A stretch of 64,000 nucleotides of DNA from Streptomyces musisoli (GCF_016741855.1 NZ_JAERRH010000009.1:186001-250000), one strand, 5' to 3'; positions 41,348 through 50,789 are shown, counted from the first letter of the stretch. Notes: a model not told the origin generated them from the sequence alone. Translations and numbers: made by a program.

Positions 41348-41361
41348 ACCGACCGGTACGG
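41348..41361. promoter_or_regulatory. Partial copy of the ACCGACCGGT operator
   Basis: ACCGACCGGTACGG has one perfect ACCGACCGGT half followed by a diverged half, 61-74 bases before the molybdopterin oxidoreductase start and 30 bases beyond the tetR stop. It resembles the sites at 11948 and 17846. Confidence 0.4.
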
Positions 41362-41390
41362 ATGCTGGGGAGCCCCTGACGCGGGACCGT

Positions 41391-42008
41391 TCAGTCCAGC
41401 ACGCGGCCCAGGTAGGCCCGCAGCAGTTCCCGGGTCTCGGTGATGATCGCCTCGTCGCCCTGCGGATCGACCCGGAAGGCCAGCTGGACGAGGGTGTCGG
41501 CGCTCTCCACGGCGACCAGGATGACCCGCCGCAGGTCCGCGTCGGGGGTGCGGACGAGGTAGTCGGTGAGCAGTTCGGTGAGCCGGTCGGCGACCCGGGT
41601 GTTGGGCTCGCCGTGGCGGGAGCCGACGGGGATCTGGTTGCCGAAGTCCACCAGGGAGAAGCCGGGTGCGGTGCGCTTCATGGCGAGGTACTCGTCCAGG
41701 ACGGCGTCCATCGCGGCCCGCCAGTCCCCCTTGCGGGCCCCCTTCAGCCGCTCGGTGACACGCTCGACGTACCGCTCCAGGTTGCGCTGGGCGAGGGCGT
41801 CGGCCATCTCCCGCTTGTTGCCGAAGAAACGGTAGACCGAGCCGATGGGGACACCGGCGCGCTGGGCGACCGCGCGCGTGCTCAGGGCGTCGTAGCCGAC
41901 CTCGTCGAGGAGGTCGGCACAGGCGTCGAGGATCCTGGTCAGCCGTTCGGCGCTGCGCCGCTGGACGGGCGCGCGACGAAGCGATGTCGCGTGGGGCACG
42001 GGCTTCAT
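41391..42008 (-). CDS. TetR-family regulator
   Basis: A 205-residue TetR protein. The helix-turn-helix spans residues about 35-62 (LSTRAVAQRAGVPIGSVYRFFGNKREMA). The ligand domain contains GFSLVDFGNQIPVG and VILVAVESADTLVQLAF, a form found in many Streptomyces regulators of unknown ligand. GGAAAGG precedes the ATG at 42008. It is transcribed toward the molybdopterin oxidoreductase, about 103 bases away, and may regulate it. Confidence 0.88.
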   Translation of the reverse strand: MKPVPHATSLRRAPVQRRSAERLTRILDACADLLDEVGYDALSTRAVAQRAGVPIGSVYRFFGNKREMADALAQRNLERYVERVTERLKGARKGDWRAAMDAVLDEYLAMKRTAPGFSLVDFGNQIPVGSRHGEPNTRVADRLTELLTDYLVRTPDADLRRVILVAVESADTLVQLAFRVDPQGDEAIITETRELLRAYLGRVLD

Positions 42009-42130
42009 GATGCCTTTCCGCCGGGGCCTGGTGAACCTCGCCCCACAGTACGGAGAAGGGTGGCCATTGCACTCATGCGCCGGCGGGCCCCGGCGACCGC
42101 CCCGCACGGACGGCCGCGGTCACCGGCCGC

Positions 42131-42282
42131 GCTCACCCGCCGGCGTCTGAGGACGCGGTCGCGCTCACCCGCCGGCGCCTGAGGACACGGTCACCGTCAC
42201 GGCCGCACGCGCTCGCCCGCACCGGAAGGCGCCGTCGCGGTCACCGTCGCGCTCACCCGCCGGCACCTGAGGACGCGGTCTT
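42131..42282. repeat. 32-bp-based repeat array derived from a gene 3' end
   Basis: GCTCACCCGCCGG starts at 42131, 42163 and 42251; a diverged copy (GCTCGCCCGCACCGG) starts at 42211. The full unit GCTCACCCGCCGGCRYCTGA continues GGACGCGGTC. On the reverse strand the 42251 copy is the last nine codons and the TGA stop of the lipoprotein gene (SSGAGG-stop); the outer copies repeat those codons and the stop. Extra fragments with GGTCACCG lie between copies. Confidence 0.92.
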
Positions 42283-42810
42283 GGCCGGCTGTCGCGTCGC
42301 GTCCGCCTCCGCGTCGGACACCGTGATGTCGACGGTGGTCTCGACCGGCTTGCCGCGGACGGCCCACACCGTGCCGTCGTCGGCGTACAGCCGGGCGGTG
42401 ATCTGGTGGGTGCCCTGCGGGACGCGTCCCGCGGCCAGGTGGTAGGCGGGGCCGTGCAGCCGGGCGACCCGGCGGCCGTCCACGAAGAGGTGGGCCAGCC
42501 CGCGGCCGATGGCCGCCGCCGGCCGGGTGCCGGGCGCGGAGCAGCGGAAGTGACGGAAGGACAGCCGGACGTCCCAGCCGTCGGCCGAGTCCGGGATGAC
42601 CTCGACCGCGACCTCGGGAGCGTTCTCCCCGGGCACCTCGCGCAGGTTCCGGCCGGTCTCGTCGGTGTTGTCCAGGACCTTTCCCACGGGCGAGGGCGAG
42701 ACCGTGCCCCCGTGCGCCTCGCCGGTCGTACAGGCCACCGCTGCGAACGGCAGCAGGACGCACACCGCGAGTGCGGCGACAGGTCCACGCGTCCACTTGT
42801 TCCATGACAT
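42253..42810 (-). CDS. Putative secreted lipoprotein
   Basis: A 185-residue protein with a signal sequence (VAALAVCVLLPFAAVAC) whose cysteine near residue 27 fits a weak lipobox. The mature part is a single beta-rich domain (VEVIPDSADGWDVRLSFRHF, then GRRVARLHGPAYHLAAG and QITARLYADDGTVWAVRGKP), like small DUF4399- or copper-resistance-type beta sandwiches. No catalytic motif is seen. The final SSGAGG codons are part of a duplicated repeat unit. Confidence 0.75.
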   Translation of the reverse strand: MSWNKWTRGPVAALAVCVLLPFAAVACTTGEAHGGTVSPSPVGKVLDNTDETGRNLREVPGENAPEVAVEVIPDSADGWDVRLSFRHFRCSAPGTRPAAAIGRGLAHLFVDGRRVARLHGPAYHLAAGRVPQGTHQITARLYADDGTVWAVRGKPVETTVDITVSDAEADATRQPAKTASSGAGG

Positions 42811-42918
42811 GACCGGGAGCGTAGAACAGCGCCCCGCCGCCCCGGATCCCCCTGAAGTCGGGTTCGCGTCCTACCCCGGAGGGAGGACGGCAAGACCCTC
42901 TTGCGCGGGCAGGCACTC

Positions 42919-42942
42919 ATTCCTACGGTATGGCATAGGAAT
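42919..42942. promoter_or_regulatory. Inverted repeat upstream of hmgA
   Basis: ATTCCTA (42919-42925) and TAGGAAT (42936-42942) are perfect arms around a 10-base spacer, 20-43 bases before the hmgA start. It is a candidate operator for a repressor, possibly the GntR encoded downstream of hmgA. Confidence 0.55.
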
Positions 42943-42961
42943 CGGGAAGCGAGGAGCGAGC

Positions 42962-44296
42962 ATGAGCGGGGACGCACGGAAGACCGCCGAGGGGCTGTCG
43001 TATCTGACCGGGTTCGGCAACGAGCACGCCTCGGAGGCGGTGCCGGGCGCCCTGCCCGAGGGCCGCAACTCGCCGCAGCGCGCGCCGCTCGGCCTGTACG
43101 CCGAGCAGCTGAGCGGTTCGGCGTTCACCGAGCCGCGGGCACACAACCGGCGCTCGTGGCTCTACCGCATCCGCCCCTCGGCCGCGCACCCGGCGTTCAC
43201 CCGCACCGGCAACGGCGCGCTGCGCACGGCCCCGTTCGGCGAGACGGTGCCCGACCCCAACCGCCTGCGCTGGAACCCGCTGCCGGAGCCGCCGGCCGGC
43301 ACCGACTTCCTCGACGGCCTGTGGACGCTGGGCGGCAACGGCGACGCGACCCAGCGCACCGGCATGGCCGTGCACCTGTACCACGCCAACGCCTCGATGG
43401 AGCGGGTCTTCTCCGACGCCGACGGTGAGCTGCTGATCGTGCCCGAGCGCGGCGGGCTGCTGCTGCACACCGAGTTCGGCCGGCTGCACGTGGAACCCGC
43501 CCATGTGGCGCTGATCCCGCGCGGGGTGCGTTTCCGCGTGGAGCTGCTGGACACCGCGCCGGACGGCGGGCAGGGCCCGACGGCGCGCGGCTATGTGTGC
43601 GAGAACTACGGAGCGCCGTTCCAGCTCCCCGACCTCGGGCCCATCGGCGCCAACGGGCTCGCGAACGCCCGGGACTTCCGGGCGCCGGTCGCCGCGTACG
43701 AGGACGTCGAGGGCCCGGTGGAGGTGGTGAACAAGTTCTGCGGCAACCTCTGGACGGCGACCTACGACCACAGCCCCCTGGATGTGGTGGCCTGGCACGG
43801 CAACCATGTGCCGTACGTCTATGACCTGCGCCGTTTCAATGTGATCGGCAGCATCTCCTACGACCACCCGGACCCGTCGATCTTCACGGTGCTGACCTCT
43901 CCGTCGGACACCCCGGGCCTGGCCGGCGTGGACTTCGTCGTCTTCGCGCCGCGCTGGCTGGTGGGCGAGGACACCTTCCGGCCGCCGTACTTCCACCGGA
44001 ACGTGATGAGCGAGTACATGGGCCTGATCGAGGGCGCGTACGACGCGAAGGCGGAGGGCTTCGTGCCCGGCGGCGGGTCGCTGCACAACATGATGTCGGC
44101 GCACGGCCCGGACCGGGAGACCTTCGACCGGGCGAGCGCGGCCGAGCTGAAGCCGCAGAAGATCGACGACGGCCTGGCCTTCATGTTCGAGACCCGCTGG
44201 CCGGTCACCCTCACCCCGCACGCGGCCGGGGCCGAGCACCTCCAGAAGCGCTACGACGATGTGTGGCGGGGGATGGAACGCCACTTCCGGGGGTGA
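42962..44296 (+). CDS. hmgA: Homogentisate 1,2-dioxygenase
   Basis: A 444-residue non-heme iron dioxygenase that opens the ring of homogentisate to maleylacetoacetate in tyrosine/phenylalanine catabolism. The iron ligands can be assigned: H345 (PYFHRN), E351 (SEYMG) and H381 (SAHGPD). Their spacing of 6 and 30 residues equals that of the human enzyme (335, 341, 371). The N-terminal LTGFGNEHASEAVPGALPEG is the family signature. GAGGAGCGAGC precedes ATG 42962. It is followed by a GntR-family regulator gene. Confidence 0.97.
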   Translation: MSGDARKTAEGLSYLTGFGNEHASEAVPGALPEGRNSPQRAPLGLYAEQLSGSAFTEPRAHNRRSWLYRIRPSAAHPAFTRTGNGALRTAPFGETVPDPNRLRWNPLPEPPAGTDFLDGLWTLGGNGDATQRTGMAVHLYHANASMERVFSDADGELLIVPERGGLLLHTEFGRLHVEPAHVALIPRGVRFRVELLDTAPDGGQGPTARGYVCENYGAPFQLPDLGPIGANGLANARDFRAPVAAYEDVEGPVEVVNKFCGNLWTATYDHSPLDVVAWHGNHVPYVYDLRRFNVIGSISYDHPDPSIFTVLTSPSDTPGLAGVDFVVFAPRWLVGEDTFRPPYFHRNVMSEYMGLIEGAYDAKAEGFVPGGGSLHNMMSAHGPDRETFDRASAAELKPQKIDDGLAFMFETRWPVTLTPHAAGAEHLQKRYDDVWRGMERHFRG

Positions 44297-44342
44297 CGGA
44301 CACCGTTGCGCCGAGTGTTCCTCGCCAGGTACGGATAGCCGC

Positions 44343-45092
44343 GTGACCTCCTTCGCTCCGGATTCGATCGTCCTGAACCGCAAGCTGCCGCTGTGGTACC
44401 AGGTGTCGCAGTCGCTGCGCGCCTCGATACTGGGCCGCTCTCCCGAGGACCCGCTGCGGCTGCCCACCGAGGAGCGGCTGGCCGAGCACTACGGCGTCAG
44501 CGTGCTGACCATGCGGCAGGCGCTGAAGGAACTGGAGGACGAGGGGCTGATCAGCCGGCACCGGCGGCGCGGCACGTTCATCGAGCCCGACGCCCGGCGC
44601 GGGGCGCCGGTACGGCTGCTGGGCTCGGTGGACGCCATCGTGGCCCAGCAGTCCGGGATGACGACCGAGCTGCTGGACCACGGCCGGGTGCCGGTGCCGG
44701 CCGCACTCGCCGAGTACTTCCCGGACCTCACCGAGGTGGCGGCGTACCACCGTCTGCGCAGTGACGAGAAGACCGGCGAGCCGACCAACCACGCCGTCAA
44801 CCACATCCGCCCCGACCTGGCCGAGCGCATCGATCCCGAGGACCTGGTCCGCTGGCCGATGACCAAGGTGCTGCGGGACGTGGTGAAGGCGGACATCAGC
44901 CGGATCACGGACACCGTGGGGGCCCGGCTCGCCGACCCGGAGACGGCCCGGCTGCTGGAAGTCCCGCTGCTCAGCCCGATCCTGCACTACACCGGCGTGA
45001 CGTACGACTCCGAGGGCCGGGTGCTGGACGTGGCGGTCATCCACTACCGGGGCGACCGCTTCTCGTTCACCGTGACGCTGGACGCCACCTGA
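44343..45092 (+). CDS. GntR/HutC-family regulator
   Basis: A 249-residue HutC-type regulator. The winged helix is at about residues 40-80 (RLPTEERLAEHYGVSVLTMRQALKEL, then GLISRHRRRGTFI). A UTRA ligand domain ends ILHYTGVTYDSEGRVLDVAV. It lies 46 bases after hmgA in the same direction and may control aromatic catabolism, though no direct evidence is present. The start is GTG 44343. Confidence 0.88.
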   Translation: MTSFAPDSIVLNRKLPLWYQVSQSLRASILGRSPEDPLRLPTEERLAEHYGVSVLTMRQALKELEDEGLISRHRRRGTFIEPDARRGAPVRLLGSVDAIVAQQSGMTTELLDHGRVPVPAALAEYFPDLTEVAAYHRLRSDEKTGEPTNHAVNHIRPDLAERIDPEDLVRWPMTKVLRDVVKADISRITDTVGARLADPETARLLEVPLLSPILHYTGVTYDSEGRVLDVAVIHYRGDRFSFTVTLDAT

Positions 45093-45117
45093 TCCGGGAG
45101 GCGGATCAGGCCGTACG

Positions 45118-46272
45118 ATGCCCAGCGTGACGCACGACGACGCTCCGCTGCTGGCGGACCTCATGCCGTGGTCCGTCGCCCCCCTGCGGCTGGGCCGCGC
45201 CTGGCCCGCGGCACCGGACCCGGCCTCGCCGAAGGCCCGCTGGGACACCCTGCTGAAGGCCGAGGGCCCGGACCGGGAGGCCCTGTTCGAGCCGACCCGC
45301 GCCCGCACGCTCCACTCGGCCGTGGGCCAGCTGCCCGGCCAGTCCACCGGCACGCAGCGGCTCGTGCGCGCCGCGGGTCCCTGCGCGGAGCCGGTCCGGG
45401 TCCTGGCCGCCCCGTTCGACGAGCAGTGGCTGCTCCCGGACCACCGGCTGATCGACACGGCCCGCCCGGAGCTGTGGCGGGTGGCGGACGCCAGTCAGGT
45501 CTTCACGGTCGAGACGGGCGACGCGGGCACCCCGCTGCTGGCGACCGCGCTCCTGCCCACCCTGCGCACCGGTCGCGTCCGCCCCCTCTACCGCCGCCCC
45601 GGCGGCACGGAACCGAACCTGGCGCCCGGCCTGCTGGACCATCTGTCGGCCCGCCTGGGCGCCCGCCCCACGGCACCCGACACGCTGGCCTGGATCCTGG
45701 CGGCGGCCCGCCCCGACCTCACCGTCCCGCTCACCGACGACCCCGGCCTTTGGGCGTCCGGCGTGGAGCTGGGCCGCCGTGCGCTGTGGCTGATGCGCCG
45801 CGACGGGGAACGCCCCAGACTGCCGGGCGGTCGCCGCCCGTACGTCCGCGCCCCCCTGCCGAGCCGTCCGCCCGGTGCCCACTACGACCGGGAAGAGGAG
45901 ACCCTGCATCTGGGAGAGGGCCGCATCTCCCCCGTGCCGCCCGAGGCCTGGGACTACGAGGTGGCCGGAGTCCGGGTGCTGGAGGCCTGGTTCGCGGCCC
46001 GCACCGCGCCGGGCGAACCGGGCACGCTCGCCGCGATCCGCCCGGCGGCCTGGCCGCAGGCCTGGACCTCGGAGCTGCTGGAGCTGATCACGGTCCTCGC
46101 CCTGCTGGCCGAACTGCGCCCGGCGCGGGCCGCCCTGACGGTGACGTCACCGGTCACGGCGGGCGAGCTGCGGCAGGCGGGCGTCCTGCCGGCACCGGAC
46201 CCTGCCCGCCGGCCGGCCTCGGTCCTGGACCATCACGAGGAGGGCCCGGAAGGGCAGTTCGCGCTGCTCTAG
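45118..46272 (+). CDS. Stand-alone type ISP restriction-modification C-terminal-like protein
   Basis: A 384-residue protein. Its second half (RRPYVRAPLPSRPPGAHYD, EETLHLGEGRISPVPPEAWD, YEVAGVRVLEAWFAAR, WTSELLELITVLALLAEL) matches what I recall of the C-terminal target-recognition or accessory region of type ISP enzymes. No N6-methyltransferase NPPF/Y motif or helicase P-loop is present. It is thus an orphan domain and may have a housekeeping role. ATG 45118 or GTG 45127 are possible starts. It converges with the next gene with overlapping stop codons. Confidence 0.6.
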   Translation: MPSVTHDDAPLLADLMPWSVAPLRLGRAWPAAPDPASPKARWDTLLKAEGPDREALFEPTRARTLHSAVGQLPGQSTGTQRLVRAAGPCAEPVRVLAAPFDEQWLLPDHRLIDTARPELWRVADASQVFTVETGDAGTPLLATALLPTLRTGRVRPLYRRPGGTEPNLAPGLLDHLSARLGARPTAPDTLAWILAAARPDLTVPLTDDPGLWASGVELGRRALWLMRRDGERPRLPGGRRPYVRAPLPSRPPGAHYDREEETLHLGEGRISPVPPEAWDYEVAGVRVLEAWFAARTAPGEPGTLAAIRPAAWPQAWTSELLELITVLALLAELRPARAALTVTSPVTAGELRQAGVLPAPDPARRPASVLDHHEEGPEGQFALL

Positions 46273-46805
46273 CCCGCCTTCCGGAGGCGCAGGGCGGCCT
46301 CCAGGCGGGCGATGTCCTCGGCGTCCTTGGCCCGGCGGGGCCGGGAGGGGTCCCAGACGGGCATCATGCGCTTGATCTCGATCTGGACGCGCGGATCGAC
46401 GATCGGCGCCTCCAGCGCGCCGATCCGGCCGGGCTCGGTCCCGAGCATCCCGTCGGGCCAGGGGGTACCGGCCCAGGGCCCGCCCGCAACGGTCACCCGC
46501 CCCGCCGCGTCCGTGTCCACCAGGGTGAAGCTGCTGTCCAGGGCGTCCTTAACGAAGTCGAGCTGGAGGTCGGCCGGCGGCCCGGGCACCGGCGTGTGGC
46601 CGAGCCGGGCGAGGACGTCCGCGAGGACCCGGGCGTCCCCGGCCCGGGCGAACCAGTCGATGTCCCCGTGGTCCCGGGTGACCTCGCCGAGGAAGAAGTC
46701 CATGGCCCAGCCGCCGCGCAGCCAGAGCGGGACACCACGGTCCCGGGCGGCCTCCAGAACCCCTGCGATCAGCCCGAGTTGACGCCCGGCACGTTCCTGG
46801 TCCAC
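46269..46805 (-). CDS. Nucleotidyltransferase-fold protein, ANT(2'')/LinB-like
   Basis: A 178-residue protein. The nucleotidyltransferase motif is RGGWAMDFFLGEVTRDHGD with IDW next, the form G-G-W-A-(x)-D...H-x-D-[IL]-D of aminoglycoside and lincosamide nucleotidyltransferases. A C-terminal RPRRAKDAEDIARL helix is also usual. Chromosomal homologues are common in Streptomyces and their substrates are mostly unknown; resistance should not be assumed. The start is GTG 46805. Its stop overlaps the stop of the convergent neighbour. Confidence 0.82.
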   Translation of the reverse strand: MDQERAGRQLGLIAGVLEAARDRGVPLWLRGGWAMDFFLGEVTRDHGDIDWFARAGDARVLADVLARLGHTPVPGPPADLQLDFVKDALDSSFTLVDTDAAGRVTVAGGPWAGTPWPDGMLGTEPGRIGALEAPIVDPRVQIEIKRMMPVWDPSRPRRAKDAEDIARLEAALRLRKAG

Positions 46806-46962
46806 TGCTGTCCCCCCATTCGGTCGAGCGATTGCGGCGGCAGCCTAACCAGGGGCGGGAGGAACCACGCGACCGGCCCACCACCACGCGCACCCCGAAT
46901 CCGGACCGGAGTCGCCCCTGGCCCCCCTGAGCCGCACCGCACCCGCACCCGCCGTGCCCGGA

Positions 46963-47673
46963 CTAGCGGGGCGCGAATGCGTCGATGACCCGTTCCACCG
47001 CCCGCTCGAACACCGCCTCCAGATCGATCGGCCCGGCGTCCTCCATGAACGCGGCCGCCATGCGCGGGTACCCGCCGGAGGCGATGCGGCCGCCCAGGTA
47101 GGCCATGCGGACCGCGTTCTCCTCGTCCTCCGACCACGGCAGGGCACGGACCCGCTCGGCGGTGTCGAGTTCGTTGCGGACATAGGTCGTGACCATGCCG
47201 TTCAGCATGGCGATCAGCTCCAGCTTGGTGCCGTACGCCGCCTCCAGCGGGTCCAGGCAGGCCAGGCAGTGCTCCAGATAGCGCAGGGCGTGCGGGCTGA
47301 AGCCGTACACGGGGGACATCAGGCGGGGCAGCCAGGGGTGCCGGCGCATCAGCTCACGTGTCTGCCGGGCCACTCGGCGCATGTCTGCCCGCCAGTCGCC
47401 GCCGGGCTCCCACAGCTCGTGCTCCGCACCGGCCGCGTCGACCATCAGCTCGTACAGGTCCTCCTTGCGGGGGACGTAGTTGTACAGCGACATGGTGCCG
47501 CAGCCCAGTTCGGCCGCGACATGCCGCATCGACACCGCGTCGAGCCCCTGCGCGTCGGCGATCCGGACCGCGGCGGCCGCGATGTCGTCGCGGGTGTACG
47601 CGGGCCTCGGGCCCCGGCCGGTGCGCTCGGGGCGCGCCCAGATCACCTCGGGGACCGCCCCTCGGACTGCCAT
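46963..47673 (-). CDS. TetR-family regulator of the ABC exporter
   Basis: A 236-residue TetR protein of the TetR_C type (TetR/TetC subgroup). The HTH is AVSMRHVAAELGCGTMSLYNYVPRKEDLY near residues 45-73; an extended N-terminus and the PWSEDEENAVRMAYLG region follow this group. It is divergent from an ABC transporter operon. Two nearly identical operator-like sites lie between the genes and across the exporter start, which suggests tight repression relieved by the exported compound. Confidence 0.9.
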   Translation of the reverse strand: MAVRGAVPEVIWARPERTGRGPRPAYTRDDIAAAAVRIADAQGLDAVSMRHVAAELGCGTMSLYNYVPRKEDLYELMVDAAGAEHELWEPGGDWRADMRRVARQTRELMRRHPWLPRLMSPVYGFSPHALRYLEHCLACLDPLEAAYGTKLELIAMLNGMVTTYVRNELDTAERVRALPWSEDEENAVRMAYLGGRIASGGYPRMAAAFMEDAGPIDLEAVFERAVERVIDAFAPR

Positions 47674-47701
47674 CGCTCATCACCTCGGCCACCATCGTAG
47701 T

Positions 47702-47736
47702 TACGTACACCGTACGTAGTGCGGTATGGTCCCGGC

Positions 47737-47764
<28 letters not shown>
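47702..47764. promoter_or_regulatory. Twin operators for the exporter repressor
   Basis: TACGTACACCGTACGTAGTG (47702-47721) and TACGTACGCCGTACTTAGTG (47745-47764) are identical at 18 of 20 bases and lie 43 bp apart, about four helical turns. Each has imperfect dyad symmetry (TACGTAC / GTACGTA). The second covers codons 3-9 of the ABC ATPase gene. Confidence 0.85.
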
Positions 47765-48689
<925 letters not shown>

Positions 48690-48693
<4 letters not shown>

Positions 48694-49469
48694 ACGCGTT
48701 GGCGCACGACGGACTGGCGATGACGGGACGGCAGTTGCGGCGGGTCCGCAACAACCCGGGCCTGGCGATCCTGACCCAGATGATGCCGGTCAACATGCTG
48801 CTGTTCTTCGGCTACGTGTTCGGCAGCGCCCTGGCCGTGCCCGGCCGCGAGTACCGCTCCTTCCTGGTGCCGGGGCTGCTCGTCGCGACGGCGGCCGGCG
48901 GGCTGATGACCGGCATGTTCCAGGCCGCGCAGGACACCCACCGCGGGGTGGCGGACAGGTTCCGCACCATGCCGGTGAGCCGGGCCGCCGTACCCCTCGG
49001 GCAGGCGGTGGCGGACCTCGTCGTCACGGCCGCCGGTACCGTTCCGCTGCTGCTCGTCGGGCTCGCGGTGGGCTGGCGCATCGAGGGGTCCGCGGCCGGT
49101 GCGGCCGGCGCGGTCGGACTGCTGCTGTTCTTCCGGTTCGGCTGCACCTGCGCCGGGATCCTCCTGGGCCTGCTGACCCGCAGCGAGGAAGCCGCCGGGC
49201 AGCTCGGCGCCTCTTCCTTCGTGCTGCCGCTGCTGTCCGATGCGTACATCCCGACGGACAACCTGCCGGGCTGGCTGCGCGCGCTCGCCGAGTGGAACCC
49301 GATCAGCGCGGTGACGACGGCCCTGCGCGACCTCTTCGGCAACGCGCCCGTCCCGCGGGACGCCGCCTGGCCGGTGGCCCACCCCGTCGCCGGGTCGCTC
49401 GGCTGGTGCCTCGTCCTGACCGCGGTGTTCCTGCCGCTCGCGGTGAGCCGCTACGCACGGGCCGAGTGA
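48690..49469 (+). CDS. ABC-2 type permease, DrrB-type
   Basis: A 259-residue protein with six membrane segments. ABC-2 landmarks include QDTHRGVADRFRTMPVSR and ADLVVTAAGTVP, with LPGWLRALAEWNPISAVTTALR near the C-terminus. It begins in the stop of the ATPase gene and so is translated together with it. The pair should export a hydrophobic compound under control of the divergent TetR protein. Confidence 0.93.
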
Positions 49470-49526
49470 GCCCGCGCTGCCGGCGCACTACTGACAAAGC
49501 CGCCGCTCAGGGGCCATGATCCGGTC

Positions 49527-50771
49527 ATGGAACAGCCGATGGACCACCCGATGGACCAGCCGATGGATCAGCCCGTGCACCGGCAGCCCCTGCCCCTGGA
49601 GGGCATCACCGTCGTCGCCGTCGAACAGGCGGTGTCCGCGCCCTTCGCGACCCGGCAGCTCGCCGACCTGGGCGCCCGGGTCATCAAGGTGGAGCGGGTC
49701 GACGGCGGCGACTTCGCGCGCGGATACGACACCGCGGCCCGCGGTCTCGCCTCGCACTTCGTGTGGTGCAACCGCGGCAAGGAGTCCCTCGCGCTGGACC
49801 TGAAGGACCCGCGCGGACTGGACGTCGTACGGCGGCTGGTCGCGGACGCGGACGTGTTCGTGCAGAACCTCGCGCACGGGGCGGCGGCCCGGCTCGGCCT
49901 GGACGCGGCCACGCTGTGCGCCGCGCACCCGCGGCTGATCGCGGTGGACATCTCGGGCTACGGCGGTTCGGGGCCGTATGCGGACAAGCGGGCGTACGAC
50001 ATGCTCGTGCAGTGCGAGGCGGGGCTGGTGTCGGTCACCGGGACGCCGGAGCAGCCGGTGAAGGCGGGCATCCCGGCGGCGGACATCGCGGCGGCCATGT
50101 ACGCGTTCTCCGGGGTGCTGGCGGCGCTCGTGCGGCGCGGGACGACCGGGCGGGGCGGACCGGTGGAGGTGTCCATGCTGGAGGCGCTCGCCGAGTGGCT
50201 GGGGCATCCGCTGCACCACGCGATGCACGGGGGTGAGCCGCCGGCCAGGACCGGGCTCGCGCACGCCGTGATCGCGCCGTACGACGCCTATCCGACCGCG
50301 GACGGCGGGCGGGTGCTGCTCTCGGTGCAGAACGACCGGGAGTGGCGACGGCTGGCCGAACAGGTCATAGGCCGCCCGGCGCTGGCGACGGACCCGGCGT
50401 ACGCGACCAATGCCGCGCGGGTGGCACACCGGGAGCGGACCGACGCCCTGGTCGCGGAGGCGCTGCGGGTGCTGGACACCGAGGAGGCGCTGGCCCGGCT
50501 GGAGCGGGCGGGCATCGCCTGCGCCCGGCTGCGGGACGTGCACGAACTGGCGGAGCATCCGCAGCTGGCGGCCCGGGAGCGCTGGCGCCGGGTGGGATCG
50601 CCGGCCGGGCCGCTGAAGGCGCTGCTGCCTCCCATCACGCTGCCGGGCGGGGACGAGGCACGGATGGGTGACGTGCCCGCGCTCGGGCAGCACACCGGAG
50701 CGCTGCTGCGTGCCGTGGGGATGACGGACGCCGAGATCGCAGCGCTGCGCCGGGACGGTGTGGCGGCCTGA
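49527..50771 (+). CDS. Class III (CaiB/BaiF) CoA-transferase
   Basis: A 414-residue family III CoA-transferase moving CoA between carboxylic acids. Signature parts are VVAVEQAVSAPFATRQLADLG, then VWCNRGKESLALDLKDPRG, and the catalytic Asp in ADKRAYDMLVQCEAGL. The N-terminus MEQPMDHPMDQPMDQP is an odd short repeat (15-bp DNA repeat) before the usual start; a later start is possible but no better RBS is seen. Substrates unknown. Confidence 0.9.
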   Translation: MEQPMDHPMDQPMDQPVHRQPLPLEGITVVAVEQAVSAPFATRQLADLGARVIKVERVDGGDFARGYDTAARGLASHFVWCNRGKESLALDLKDPRGLDVVRRLVADADVFVQNLAHGAAARLGLDAATLCAAHPRLIAVDISGYGGSGPYADKRAYDMLVQCEAGLVSVTGTPEQPVKAGIPAADIAAAMYAFSGVLAALVRRGTTGRGGPVEVSMLEALAEWLGHPLHHAMHGGEPPARTGLAHAVIAPYDAYPTADGGRVLLSVQNDREWRRLAEQVIGRPALATDPAYATNAARVAHRERTDALVAEALRVLDTEEALARLERAGIACARLRDVHELAEHPQLAARERWRRVGSPAGPLKALLPPITLPGGDEARMGDVPALGQHTGALLRAVGMTDAEIAALRRDGVAA

Positions 50772-50789
50772 GCGCGGGCATCCCCGCGC
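50772..50789 (+). terminator. Terminator hairpin after the CoA-transferase
   Basis: GCGCGGG and CCCGCGC form a perfect 7-bp stem with a 4-nt loop, starting immediately after the TGA stop. Confidence 0.6.

Noticed and set aside
46269..46805. Aminoglycoside resistance gene
   Set aside because: The nucleotidyltransferase motif is real, but chromosomal homologues of this type are widespread and nothing around it indicates a resistance role.
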